The notes below the pieces were generated by a model. That model did not search any database. It saw nothing but the letters and a program-made list of their open reading frames with translations, and was not told where the DNA came from. A stretch of 18,087 nucleotides of DNA from JAEUIZ01 sp046155605 (lineage in GTDB: Bacteria; Planctomycetota; Phycisphaerae; Phycisphaerales; UBA1924). The DNA lies in assembly GCA_046155605.1 (NCBI GenBank), contig JBJXFQ010000039.1:1-18087 (forward strand), read 5' to 3'. Shown here piece by piece: positions 7,422 through 15,227 of this stretch (positions are counted from its first letter, which is position 1; each line of letters opens with the position of its first letter). The position numbers and the translations under genes are program-made.

Positions 7422-7443
7422 GAGCCCGAAGCGCAAGCGAGGG
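7422..7443 (+). repeat. Planctomycete-type intergenic repeat
   Basis: The sequence AGCCCGAAGCGCAAGCGAGG, with one flanking G at each end, lies 5 nt after the gatA stop, between the convergent gatA and the secreted-protein gene ending at 7471. From memory, the same short sequence recurs in many planctomycete intergenic regions. Only one copy was noticed here, so the repeat status rests on recall, not on this window. Confidence 0.4.
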
Positions 7444-7470
7444 TCCAAATCGCCCACCCCAAGTCGGCCC

Positions 7471-8826
7471 CTATGGGCACCCTGCGGCGTATTTGTTCAT
7501 GAAACAGATGTAGTCCGCCACATTGATCCGAGTGTCCACCGTGCAGTTCGCATACGCGTCGCCGCGGGCATACTGGTCCTGGAAGCACAGGAAGTCAATC
7601 ACGTCCAGCCGCCCATCCCGGTTGCAATCGGCGTAGCAGTTCGGGCACCCGACCCACTTTGAGAGCACCGAGTTCGTCGTCGCCCCCACCGGCCCGCCTT
7701 CGGTCGAGACATACAACGCCGGCCCGTGCCCGTCATCAAACGACACCATGCTCCCAAAGCCCGGATACAGCCCGCCGCCCAAAGCCTCCCAGGCGTGCCC
7801 GTCCCACCGCGCGATGCTGTTGACGAAGGTGCCCCCCGCCAGGCTCAGATACCCGCCCACATAGAGCGCCATCCCGCGCCCGTCGTCGTGCGTGCCGATG
7901 TAATGCAGTGTTGTAATATACGGCCCGCTATTAGGAATGCCGCCGCCGGGCACTGACCATGTGTGACCGTCCCATTTCCCGACCGCCGTTCCAAATGCCG
8001 CCGGCGAGCCATAACCGGCTGTAAAGAGGGCCGGACCGCTGCCGTCGTCGTACACAACCATCCCGTTGACGTCGCTTCCGACGGCGTTGCCGACCGATCG
8101 CCATGACGTGCCGTTCCAACGCGCGATGCGCCACGCCGAGACCCCGTTGATCGCGTTGAACGTCCCGGCCACGTACAACTCGGGTCCCGAACCGCTGTCA
8201 TAAACGCACATGGCCTGCGTCGCGCCGCCCGGCGAGTGCGTGCCAATCACTTGCCAATGGTCGCCGACCCATTTGCCGAGGCGTTGCTCTTGGCCGGGGG
8301 TATTCACCATTCCGAAGATCGCTATCCCGGTGCCGTCGTTGTACGACACTCGGGGATACCCGGATTCGTACATGCCCGGCGGTGTGCGGCTCCAAGCCGC
8401 GCCATTCCAGACGTAGAACTCATAGCGATACTCGGGAGCGGAGAACGTTGTGATTTGGATTCCAGTGTACAACTTTGGGCCGGTGCCATCGTCAAGGACG
8501 CGGACGCCCGTCATCCGGCTCAAGTGGGGTCGCGGAAGCCCGCTCGTGAGCAGTTCCCACCTCTCGCCGCGCCACCGTCCGACGCATGGCACACCTCGTC
8601 CTGTCGGGTACTTGCGCCATCTGAAGTGGCCACTCGTATAGAGCGATGGTCCCGTGCCGTCGTCAAACACCGCGAGGGCGGGCTGGAAGCTGAGGCCAAG
8701 GTCGTAGTCTCCCGCCGCATCGGCCCAGTATCGTGTACATGGCTGGGCGTTGGTGCTCGACATGGGCGCGCACGCGCCAAGAAGCGCCAGCAGAGCGCGC
8801 CACAGAGTAGTATGTCGCATCCTCAT
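7471..8826 (-). CDS. Secreted repeat protein with dockerin-like C-terminus
   Basis: A 451-residue product starts at the ATG at 8826; a second ATG lies two codons in. A GGAAG ribosome site lies about 10 nt upstream, inside the end of the preceding gene. The signal peptide is MRMRHTTLWRALLALLGACA and a few residues more, ending near TNAQ. The body has about seven repeats with DDGTGPxLYxxG then IARWDGxxWxxLGxG, a pattern common in planctomycete and myxobacterial surface proteins and probably propeller blades. The C-terminus has two dockerin-like units: CYADCNRDGRLDVIDFLCFQ and YANCTVDTRINVADYICFMN. Its start overlaps the stop of the upstream gene as ATGA, so the two are translationally coupled. 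Function unknown. Confidence 0.85.
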   Translation of the reverse strand: MRMRHTTLWRALLALLGACAPMSSTNAQPCTRYWADAAGDYDLGLSFQPALAVFDDGTGPSLYTSGHFRWRKYPTGRGVPCVGRWRGERWELLTSGLPRPHLSRMTGVRVLDDGTGPKLYTGIQITTFSAPEYRYEFYVWNGAAWSRTPPGMYESGYPRVSYNDGTGIAIFGMVNTPGQEQRLGKWVGDHWQVIGTHSPGGATQAMCVYDSGSGPELYVAGTFNAINGVSAWRIARWNGTSWRSVGNAVGSDVNGMVVYDDGSGPALFTAGYGSPAAFGTAVGKWDGHTWSVPGGGIPNSGPYITTLHYIGTHDDGRGMALYVGGYLSLAGGTFVNSIARWDGHAWEALGGGLYPGFGSMVSFDDGHGPALYVSTEGGPVGATTNSVLSKWVGCPNCYADCNRDGRLDVIDFLCFQDQYARGDAYANCTVDTRINVADYICFMNKYAAGCP

Positions 8827-10506
8827 GGCGGGGGCACTTCCTTGTGCTTGATGGTCAGCCAGTTCGTGCCCGTCGCGTTCGCGCTGAAGTCAAACGATCG
8901 GATCGTGGTGAACACACGATGCAGATAGATGTTCGCGCCCGGCGTTTGCGCTGAGTACGCGGCTATTCCCGCAGGGACATCGTCGCCGGGATTGTTGCCA
9001 TATGCACGAGGTTCTTGAAACCACCGCCGCACCTTGTTGCCCCCGCCCACTTCGGCGTCGCTGTCGTACTTCAGGATCAGCGCATCCCAAAACCCGGCGG
9101 CGTTTCGCGTGCGCGCCGCGATAAAGACGTCCAGATCGGGCTGTGTACCGCCAGGCAACTGCGGTGAACTCGACGGCCCGGACATGCTTATGACCACCGC
9201 CTCATCATCGTCAAGGTGTTCCTGCCGGCCGAACTGAGTCCGCCAGCGCTCCAAGACCGGGACGTTGTCGTGCTGAGTGTACAGCACTGCCTGAACCTGC
9301 CGCCCCTCCCCGGGCGTCTCCGCGTATCCCGCGATACAGAAGTAGTTGGTGATCGTCGCCCCGACGATTCCGGGCACGATGCCCACGGCCATGCACGTCG
9401 CCACATCGTTGTAGTGATTCGTGCTGTCGAAAACCTCCGGTGCGCTGTTTTGCGCGGGCGGAGTGTCCGCCGGCACCCGCGCGAACGCCATGTTCTTGCC
9501 CTGCCCGGTCTGGAAGAACGGCGTCGCGGTGCCGCCCACCCACGCGTTGTTCGGATCAATCGTCACCCCGACGCCGACCGCGTCAAGATGATGGCTCGGA
9601 ATGCTGAGCACGAGCCCGGGGTTCGTCGACGTGCCCCATTTGTTGAGCCCTCCCGGGTTGTGCGGATCGCCAGTGTAGAGATCGTAACAGAAGACCCGAA
9701 GCCGGCGCCCGGCGCCGTTTGGCTCCGTGCAGACCGTCCAGTAGAGATTGTTAATGGCCGAAACACCGGCCGGAATTTCGTCGGCGACGCCGGCGGTCGT
9801 GAAGCGACGGCCGTAGACCTCCTGGCCGTCGACCGCGTCATAGACGACCGTTTGCATGTCCGTGCCCGTGCCGAGGCCCTGCGAGGTTCCGGTGACGATG
9901 ACGCGTTGACGATGCGGAAATCCTGGATCACCGGGATACGCGGTGGCCGCAATGCCCACCGGCACGTCATTCCCGCCGACCTCGGCCTCAATCGGCTGGT
10001 AGTTGAACTCGGCCGTCCAGAGCAGGTCGAGGTTGATGTTGTACCCGACAGTCAGCCAGTTCGTTGTCCCGTCCGGCCCCTCGACAACACCCGTAACGAA
10101 AAGCCCGTGATATTCAATGCCATTGTCCGACACGTCCATGATCGCCATGGCAACCGGCGCGCGCCCCGCGACCTTATTGCCCGTGACCGGTGGCCATTCG
10201 ACCTCCTCGACGATTGTGCCCAGCCCGCCAGAGCCGTCGAGCGCGTATTTCACGATCGTGTAGGTGCTGTTGGTGTTCACATACACCTTGCGGCCTGCCA
10301 CAAAGACATGGCTCGGGGTAAACGGCTGCGGCGGATGCGGCAGCCGATCGAACGCGACCGCGACGGGAACATCCGCCGAGTTCGTCACCGGCGTCGTCGG
10401 ATACATCGCCCTCCAATCCTCAACCACAGGCTGCCCCATCGCAGAGTTATGGAGACCCGACCCCCCCCCCTAACAACGCCGCCACGATCCAGGCTGTCCG
10501 CTTCAT
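8823..10506 (-). CDS. Secreted SBBP-like propeller protein, signal peptide out of frame
   Basis: The main frame covers 8823-10439 (538 residues from an internal ATG) and lacks a signal peptide. Upstream, a ribosome site (AAGGAG) precedes an ATG at 10506 encoding MKRTAWIVAALLGGG, a good signal-peptide beginning, which ends at a TAA after VGSP. A run of ten G (10470-10461, minus strand) lies between. With one G fewer, the leader reads LLGGGSGLHNSAMGQPVVED straight into the main frame. The body has repeating units with DVPxGIAA, RVIVTG, GTNWLTVxYN and LWT motifs, resembling SBBP-type seven-bladed propeller repeats. There is no dockerin or PEP-CTERM tail. Phase variation, programmed frameshift or a homopolymer sequencing error could explain the break. 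The gene below is coupled by ATGA. Confidence 0.75.
10455..10475 (-). repeat. G-tract leader motif, copy A
   Basis: On the minus strand this reads TGTTA, ten G, TCGGGT. It matches 13193-13213 plus at 20 of 21 positions; the second G after TTA is C there. It lies inside the signal-peptide codons of the gene starting at 10506 and carries the one-base excess that breaks the frame. The pair is in inverted orientation, about 2.7 kb apart. Confidence 0.8.
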
Positions 10507-10582
10507 GCCGCGCTCCTTGTGAACGATCACACCGAGAACTTGCGACGACGCAGAACGCACCCCCGCCGAGTGTCTACGGCTC

Positions 10583-10610
10583 AGCCTACCGCGCGGTTGC
10601 CGAATTGCAA
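10583..10610 (-). promoter_or_regulatory. Candidate promoter for the frameshifted propeller gene
   Basis: TTGCAA (10610-10605), a 16-nt spacer and TAGGCT (10588-10583) lie about 77 nt before the ATG at 10506. The preceding bases GAATTCACTTG resemble GAATTTCACTTG upstream of the promoter at 13101. The boxes are weak; prediction only. Confidence 0.35.
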
Positions 10611-10627
10611 GTGAATTCGTGCCGCTT

Positions 10628-11422
10628 TCATTCCAGCGGATACGCCTTCGGATCAAACCGCGGCCTGGGCCACGCCATCCCCATCCCTTCCAGCGTCCGC
10701 TCCAGGACCAGCGACACCGCCAGGTTCCGCGCCCACTTGCGATCCGACGGCACGATCAGCCACGGGGCGGCGTCCGCGTTGGTTCGGTCGATCACCCGCT
10801 CGAACGCCCGCCAATACTCATCCCACCGTCGTCGCACCTCGAGATCGCCCGGCGAGAACTTCCAGTTCTTCGTCGGGTCGTCGAGCCGTGCCCGCAGCCG
10901 CTCGCGCTGCTCCTCCTTGCTGATGTGCAGGAAGACCTTGACGATCACCGTGCCGTTCTCGACCAGCATCCGCTCAAAGTCGTTGATCTGCCGCGCACGC
11001 CGATCAAACGCCTCGCCATCGAGCGTCCCCGCCAGCCACGGCACGATCAAGTCCTCATAATGCGAACGATTGAAGATCCCGATCTCGCCCTTGCCCGGTG
11101 CCGCCGCGTGCGCCCGCCACAGAAAGTCGTGGTCCGCCTCGTGCTCCGAGGGCGGGCGGAACGGCGTGACCGTGCATCCCTGCGGATTCAGCCCCGTCAT
11201 CACATGCCGGATGACCCCGTCTTTCCCCGACGTGTCGATCCCCTGCAAGACCATCAAAACCGCCCGCGCGTTCTCGGCCCACAGCAACTGATGCAACTCA
11301 CCCAGCCGCTTGCGGCTCGTCTCGAGTGCTCCGTCGTTCTTGCTCAGCCCCAGTGTCTCGCGCGGATCGATCGCACCGAGATTGACGGGCGTGCGGGCAC
11401 GCAACTGTTCGATGATCTCCAC
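10628..11422 (-). CDS. ppk2: Polyphosphate:nucleotide phosphotransferase (PPK2 family)
   Basis: PPK2 enzymes transfer phosphate between polyphosphate and nucleoside mono- or diphosphates. The 264-residue product starts at the GTG at 11422, preceded at 6 nt by AGAGG; upstream in-frame codons look non-coding and there is no better start. Walker A is GIDTSGKDGVIRHV (about 61-74), and the Walker B/lid region is GEIGIFNRSHYEDLIVPWL (about 112-130). KNWKFSPGDLEVRRRWDEY and the C-terminal APWLIVPSDRKWARN are also typical. The pattern fits the single-domain subgroup annotated as PPK2-family polyphosphate:nucleotide phosphotransferase. Substrate preference (AMP, ADP or GDP) cannot be set from motifs alone. 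It is divergent from the HD-GYP-like gene, and the two share a 204-nt intergenic region in which I see no clear promoter. Confidence 0.92.
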   Translation of the reverse strand: MEIIEQLRARTPVNLGAIDPRETLGLSKNDGALETSRKRLGELHQLLWAENARAVLMVLQGIDTSGKDGVIRHVMTGLNPQGCTVTPFRPPSEHEADHDFLWRAHAAAPGKGEIGIFNRSHYEDLIVPWLAGTLDGEAFDRRARQINDFERMLVENGTVIVKVFLHISKEEQRERLRARLDDPTKNWKFSPGDLEVRRRWDEYWRAFERVIDRTNADAAPWLIVPSDRKWARNLAVSLVLERTLEGMGMAWPRPRFDPKAYPLE

Positions 11423-11626
11423 GCGACACCTCTTTCGACACGATGCTACCGCCCGCGATGCGCACCCGGATGGCAACGACCGATCCGGTGTTGCCGAATG
11501 CCACGACCGCACATGGCCCCATACGCCGCGAGCCGGCGTGCCCCGCAAAGCCGCGGCCTCCGTCTGCCGACATCCCTCAAGCCCAGTGACTGTCTCAGAG
11601 AGAACGTCGAAGAGAGGAAGAAAGAG

Positions 11627-12991
11627 ATGCCCCTGATCCGTGCCCTGCTCGTGGCCACGCCCGAACGTCTCACGCTCGATTACCGCTTTCACCTCCTCCG
11701 CCCGGCCGGCCCCGGCATCGATGCCATCCTTCACGCCCTCCTCCACGACCGCATCGACCTCGTGATCGGCCCGGAAACCATCCAAGGCCGACCGCTCCGC
11801 GAGATCGTCCTCGCCGCGCCGACGCCTCCGCCAGTCCTCGTTCTCTGCCCTCCGGGTACCCCGCCACTCCGTGGCGGTCTTGGTTCCGACCTCGACCCTC
11901 TGTTCTCGGGCCCTTGCCCGGGCATGGCCGAGCGCGCGTTTGACTACGGCCTGGTCGGTCGCCGTCTCCGCACGCCCTATGCACGATCCGTCCCTCGTGT
12001 CGATCCCGAGACCGGCCTCCGCGCCGCCGACCGAATCGCCGCTTCACTCCGCGCCGGACTCGGCGGCTCGCTCCCCACCGCCTGCATCATCGCCGACGCT
12101 GGCCTCGACGCCGTCGCACGCTCCATCCACGCCCGCGGCCTCCGCGGCTTCCGCTGGGATGACCGTCGCGTCGCGATCTTCCTTCACGAATGCACCTCCG
12201 AGCACGCGATTCTCTTTGCCGAGTCCTGGCGCACCGAACTCAGCGCCTCATCCCCAGACAGCATGCACACCAACGCCGCTCTCGGCGTCGCGCACGCGCC
12301 CCACGGCCCATCGCTCGACCTCATCCGTCGCGCCGCGCTCGCCCTCGACCACGCCCAGCACGCCAACCTCGGCATCGACTGGTGGGACGCACTCGCCGCT
12401 CGCCACCTCGCCGCCTGCACGCACGCCAACGGCACGCTCGCCGAGCGCGCCACCGAGTTCCTTCGCCGCCTCGCGCCCAGACTCGGGCCAACGCAGCGCG
12501 ACCATCTCACCTCCCACGCGCGCGATGTCGAACAGACCGCCGAGGGGCTCGCGCGGCTCATGCGCCTCCCGCCCGTTGATATCGAAGCCATCCGCCTCGC
12601 CGCACGCCTGCATGACCTCGGCAAGGTCGCGATTCCCGAGCCCATTCTCGCGCGCCCCGGGCCGCTCACGCCCGCCGAGCGCCGCATCGTTGATCGCCAC
12701 GCCGACGAGGGCGCGACACTCGCTCGCCTGCTCGGCGCTCCCACTCCCGTCTGCGAACTCATTCGCCATCATCACCATCGCTACGACGGCGGGCCGGCAC
12801 CCATCGGCGGCCTCGTCATCGCCGTCGCCGACGCCCTCGCCACCATGACCGCCGACCGCACCTACAGCCGCGCCCGAACCCTCAGCGAGGCCCTCGCCGA
12901 ACTCCGCAAGGGCCGCGGCACGCGGTTCCATCCCGGTGCCGTCGTCGCCGCGCACCTGCTCGCGCCGGGCCTCATGCGCGCCGCGGCGTAA
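11627..12991 (+). CDS. Degenerate REC-GGDEF-HD-GYP-like signalling protein
   Basis: A 454-residue product starts at the ATG at 11627, with a GAGAGGAAG ribosome site about 7 nt upstream. Residues 1-75 resemble a receiver domain (IDLVIGPE where the phospho-acceptor Asp would be), but the acceptor Asp is not seen. Residues 125-245 resemble a GGDEF domain: DPETGL matches the D-x-LTGL start, and RWDDRRV (176-182) stands where R-GGDEF is expected, so cyclase activity is unlikely. Residues 290-450 are an HD domain with His297, HDLGKVAIPE (His329-Asp330), His358 and a His cluster at 381-384, but YDGGPAPIGG replaces DGxGYPxGL. It could be a c-di-GMP phosphodiesterase with a changed GYP motif or another HD hydrolase. 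The assignments of the first two domains are inference. Confidence 0.7.
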   Translation: MPLIRALLVATPERLTLDYRFHLLRPAGPGIDAILHALLHDRIDLVIGPETIQGRPLREIVLAAPTPPPVLVLCPPGTPPLRGGLGSDLDPLFSGPCPGMAERAFDYGLVGRRLRTPYARSVPRVDPETGLRAADRIAASLRAGLGGSLPTACIIADAGLDAVARSIHARGLRGFRWDDRRVAIFLHECTSEHAILFAESWRTELSASSPDSMHTNAALGVAHAPHGPSLDLIRRAALALDHAQHANLGIDWWDALAARHLAACTHANGTLAERATEFLRRLAPRLGPTQRDHLTSHARDVEQTAEGLARLMRLPPVDIEAIRLAARLHDLGKVAIPEPILARPGPLTPAERRIVDRHADEGATLARLLGAPTPVCELIRHHHHRYDGGPAPIGGLVIAVADALATMTADRTYSRARTLSEALAELRKGRGTRFHPGAVVAAHLLAPGLMRAAA

Positions 12992-13100
12992 GCGGCGCGG
13001 GACGGAGCGAGCGATCGTGCGCCACCGCCGCTCCATCGGCGTTGATGCCGCTCCGGGCCGGCTCATTCCGATATGAATGTGATTGCTCGCGGAATTTCAC

Positions 13101-13128
13101 TTGACAGCCCGCGGGCTTCTGGTATGGT
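13101..13128 (+). promoter_or_regulatory. Sigma70-type promoter for the secreted-protein operon
   Basis: A perfect TTGACA (13101-13106), a 16-nt spacer and TATGGT (13123-13128) lie 39 nt before the ATG at 13168. The arrangement is repeated at 195-222 on the minus strand, and conservation of both boxes supports function. The predicted start is near 13135. Confidence 0.7.
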
Positions 13129-13197
13129 GTTCATGCTGACCGGCGCGGCAAGATCAAGGAGATCGCCATGCGTCTCATTCGTGCTTTCAGGATGTTA
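13101..13197 (+). repeat. Promoter + leader module (copy 2)
   Basis: This is the second copy of the 97-nt block at 126-222 minus: promoter, 5' UTR, AAGGAG ribosome site, ATG at 13168 and codons MRLIRAF. The two align without gaps; by my count 14 bases differ, mostly in the 5' UTR before the ribosome site. The block ends at TGTTA and is followed here by the G-tract. Confidence 0.75.
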
Positions 13198-14482
13198 GCG
13201 GGGGGGGTCGGGTAGTCTTTTCGTGTTGTTGGCGCTGGTGGCCTTGGCTGCGGCGTCGGCGATGCCGAAAGCGAGGCCGATGGTCGCTGCCGAAGCCCAG
13301 ATTGCTGCGATCGAGCGCGGGGCGGTCGAGCTGGGGGTGCCGGCGACGATCCGTCGTGCGGCGTTCCGCCCGCCGACGCGGTCGATCACCTCGAGCGCAA
13401 CGCGCATCGAGGGCGCGGCGGCTGGAACCGCTTCCGCAAGCATGACGGACAATCTCACGGCGAGCCCGACGACATCGAACGGCGGGTATCCGCGCCCCGG
13501 CGGGACGCTGAAGTGGACGGACCCGACGAACGTCTACTCAGCGAACACCCAGTACGCGTCCGTGTACATCGCGGGCGAGAGCAAGACCGAGTATCTCCGC
13601 GCCGGCGGCTTTGCGCTGAGCGCACTGCCCGATGACGCTCGTATTCGGGGGTTCGTCGTCAGCGTGCGACGTTACGCGAGTGCTTCGAACACGATCAAGG
13701 AAGCCGCGGTGACGCTGGTGAAGGAGGACTACACCGGCTTCATCAATCGCGCCACAGGTGCCTATGTCGGCACCTCGCTTGCCACGGTCCAGTATGGAAG
13801 TTCAACAGATGTGTGGGAGGAACCCTATCCGGTGCCAAGCTCGGTGAAAGCAGCCAACTTTGGCGTCCTGGTAGGGTACAACAACGACGAAATCGGCTCC
13901 AACGTGGCGCGAGCCGCTATTTACGTCGACCATGTCGAGATCACGGTTTACTACGATCCTGCGCCAGACTGCGAGGGACTGACCGTTACATCGGCTTGGG
14001 CCGGGGATGCCGGCTCGTCGTCTGGATACTGGGATGATGAAGAGGAGGCTGCGGGCTCGCCGGATTCCATCGTTGCCACCGGTACGGCTTCGGTAACCGG
14101 TGAAACGGCGTACCTTACTTGCACGAACTTCGACCTCGACTACATCAATCCCTCACATGTCATCGACGGGGTGCGAGTAACGATCAAGGCTCGCATGACC
14201 GGCGCAGCGCAGCGATGGCACTATGTTGAGTGCCGGGATTTGGTGCTTGGCCAGGTCTCGCGCGGCAAGTGGCCCTTCGTTGAGCCCGTCTCTTCGCTTG
14301 TGGATCACAAGCTTGGGGATAGCGAAGAGCTGTGGCCGCCCTCAATTGAGACTTTCGAACCAGGAATGTTCAACGATGAGACATTCTTCGTCGTCATTCA
14401 GCTTCGAAAGATGCATACCGGCGAATCGTCGTCGGTGGAGATCGATGCGGTGAAGGTGACCGTGTGGCATCACGCGCCTTGA
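13168..14482 (+). CDS. Secreted two-domain protein, signal peptide out of frame
   Basis: The main frame runs from about 13223 (GTG) to 14482. Upstream, AAGGAG and an ATG at 13168 begin MRLIRAFRMLAGG, which hits a TAG at 13213 because eight G at 13200-13207 put it one base out of phase. With one G fewer it reads AGGSGSLFVLLALVALAAAS and continues AMPKA, an almost ideal signal peptide, joined to the main frame. The mature protein has two related beta-rich units of about 150 residues. Unit one runs from about WTDPTNVYS to HVEITVYY, with LPDDARIRGFVVSV; unit two runs from TSAWAGDAG to AVKVTVWHH, with INPSHVIDGVRVTIKAR. No known domain is recognised. The next gene starts 22 nt later, so it heads an operon of three secreted proteins. 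Confidence 0.75.
13193..13213 (+). repeat. G-tract leader motif, copy B
   Basis: This reads TGTTAGC, eight G, TCGGGT, and matches 10455-10475 minus at 20 of 21 positions. In both genes TTA is an in-frame Leu codon directly before the tract, and in both the tract holds one base too many for the signal peptide to join the mature protein. Confidence 0.8.
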
Positions 14483-14504
14483 AGCGGCAAACCGGAGATC
14501 AGTA

Positions 14505-15227
14505 ATGAACCAGTTGATTCGGCATTGCGTGCCGGTAGCGGCGATGTTCCTGGCTGCGGGCTCGGCACAAGCGCAGGAGCTCGCGAGCTACTCGCTCACG
14601 TTCACGGAGGTGGTTGCGGGCACCAACACGCCCGTGGCATCGCCCAACGGCCTCATCGAGCCCGGCGAAGGGGCGCGGCTCTCGCTCACGATCGAGTTCT
14701 CGCCTCCCGTCGGCTCGACCATCACCTATACGCCTCCCCCTCTGCCCGGGACAGGCACCGTCGCCGGGTTGGCCAGCATCGTCGTGGACCTCCTGAGCCA
14801 GCCGTCGTCTCCGGGGACGTGGAACTCGGTCGGTCGGCCAGCGGCGTGGACACTGGGCGACGCGGGCAATCCAGACCTGAACGGGGTCGGATGGCAGAAC
14901 GCCGGTGCCGGGCAGTTCGTGCTCCCCGGCCAGACAGCCAATGCAACGAATCCGGTTTCGAACATCTGGTTCGGCGTGTGGAACCCCGCGAGCTATGCCC
15001 CGCGCTCGGTGACATGGCAGAGTGCCGCGGGTCAAGGACCCAATGACCACACGACGATCCTCGTACAGCATGGGGTGGGGCCGACCGGGAATCCGCTTTA
15101 TGTCTCACGCGCTATCAATCCCGGCCAGTTCGGCTCGGTGGTCGTGCCGATCGTCCCCGCGCCGGGCATCGGCGCGGTCGTGCTTGGCGCGGCGATGTTC
15201 GCGTCGCGAAAGAGACGCCACCGATGA
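14505..15227 (+). CDS. Secreted protein with PAPG-type PEP-CTERM-like tail (paralog 1)
   Basis: The 240-residue product starts at the ATG at 14505, 7 nt after GGAG. The signal peptide is MNQLIRHCVPVAAMFLAAGS followed by AQAQ. The mature region starts with SLTFTEVVAGTNTPVASPNG and LIEPGEGARL and ends with a tripartite sorting tail: VPIVPAPG, a short hydrophobic stretch GIGAVVLGAAMFA, and SRKRRHR. This is the layout of PEP-CTERM signals processed by an exosortase, with PAPG in place of PEPG; attachment to or export through the envelope is inferred from the family. It is a clear paralog of the next gene, whose ATG overlaps its stop as ATGA. No exosortase is in the window. Confidence 0.85.
   Translation: MNQLIRHCVPVAAMFLAAGSAQAQELASYSLTFTEVVAGTNTPVASPNGLIEPGEGARLSLTIEFSPPVGSTITYTPPPLPGTGTVAGLASIVVDLLSQPSSPGTWNSVGRPAAWTLGDAGNPDLNGVGWQNAGAGQFVLPGQTANATNPVSNIWFGVWNPASYAPRSVTWQSAAGQGPNDHTTILVQHGVGPTGNPLYVSRAINPGQFGSVVVPIVPAPGIGAVVLGAAMFASRKRRHR

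Noticed and set aside
9216..11060. Plus-strand open frame of about 614 codons opposite the propeller protein
   Set aside because: It is Arg/His/Pro-rich, runs across an intergenic region and into the antisense of PPK2, and has no motif; a shadow of the real minus-strand genes.
10619..11626. Long in-frame upstream extension of the HD-GYP-like gene
   Set aside because: The frame is open back to 10619 but overlaps PPK2 in antisense, is Arg/Pro-rich, and a good ribosome site precedes the ATG at 11627.
11423..11785. Upstream extension of PPK2
   Set aside because: The extension overlaps the start of the divergent HD-GYP-like gene, has no PPK2 similarity, and the GTG at 11422 has a ribosome site and the typical N-terminus.
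12992..13031. GC-rich inverted pieces (GGCGC/GCGCC and GCGGCG/CGCCGC) after the HD-GYP-like gene as a terminator
   Set aside because: Short stems with a long loop and no T-run; expected by chance at this GC content.
13107..13116. Perfect palindrome GCCCGCGGGC inside the promoter spacer at 13101-13128, as a possible operator
   Set aside because: The duplicate promoter at 195-222 has GGCTGCGGGG at this place, so the palindrome is not conserved between copies; likely chance in GC-rich DNA.
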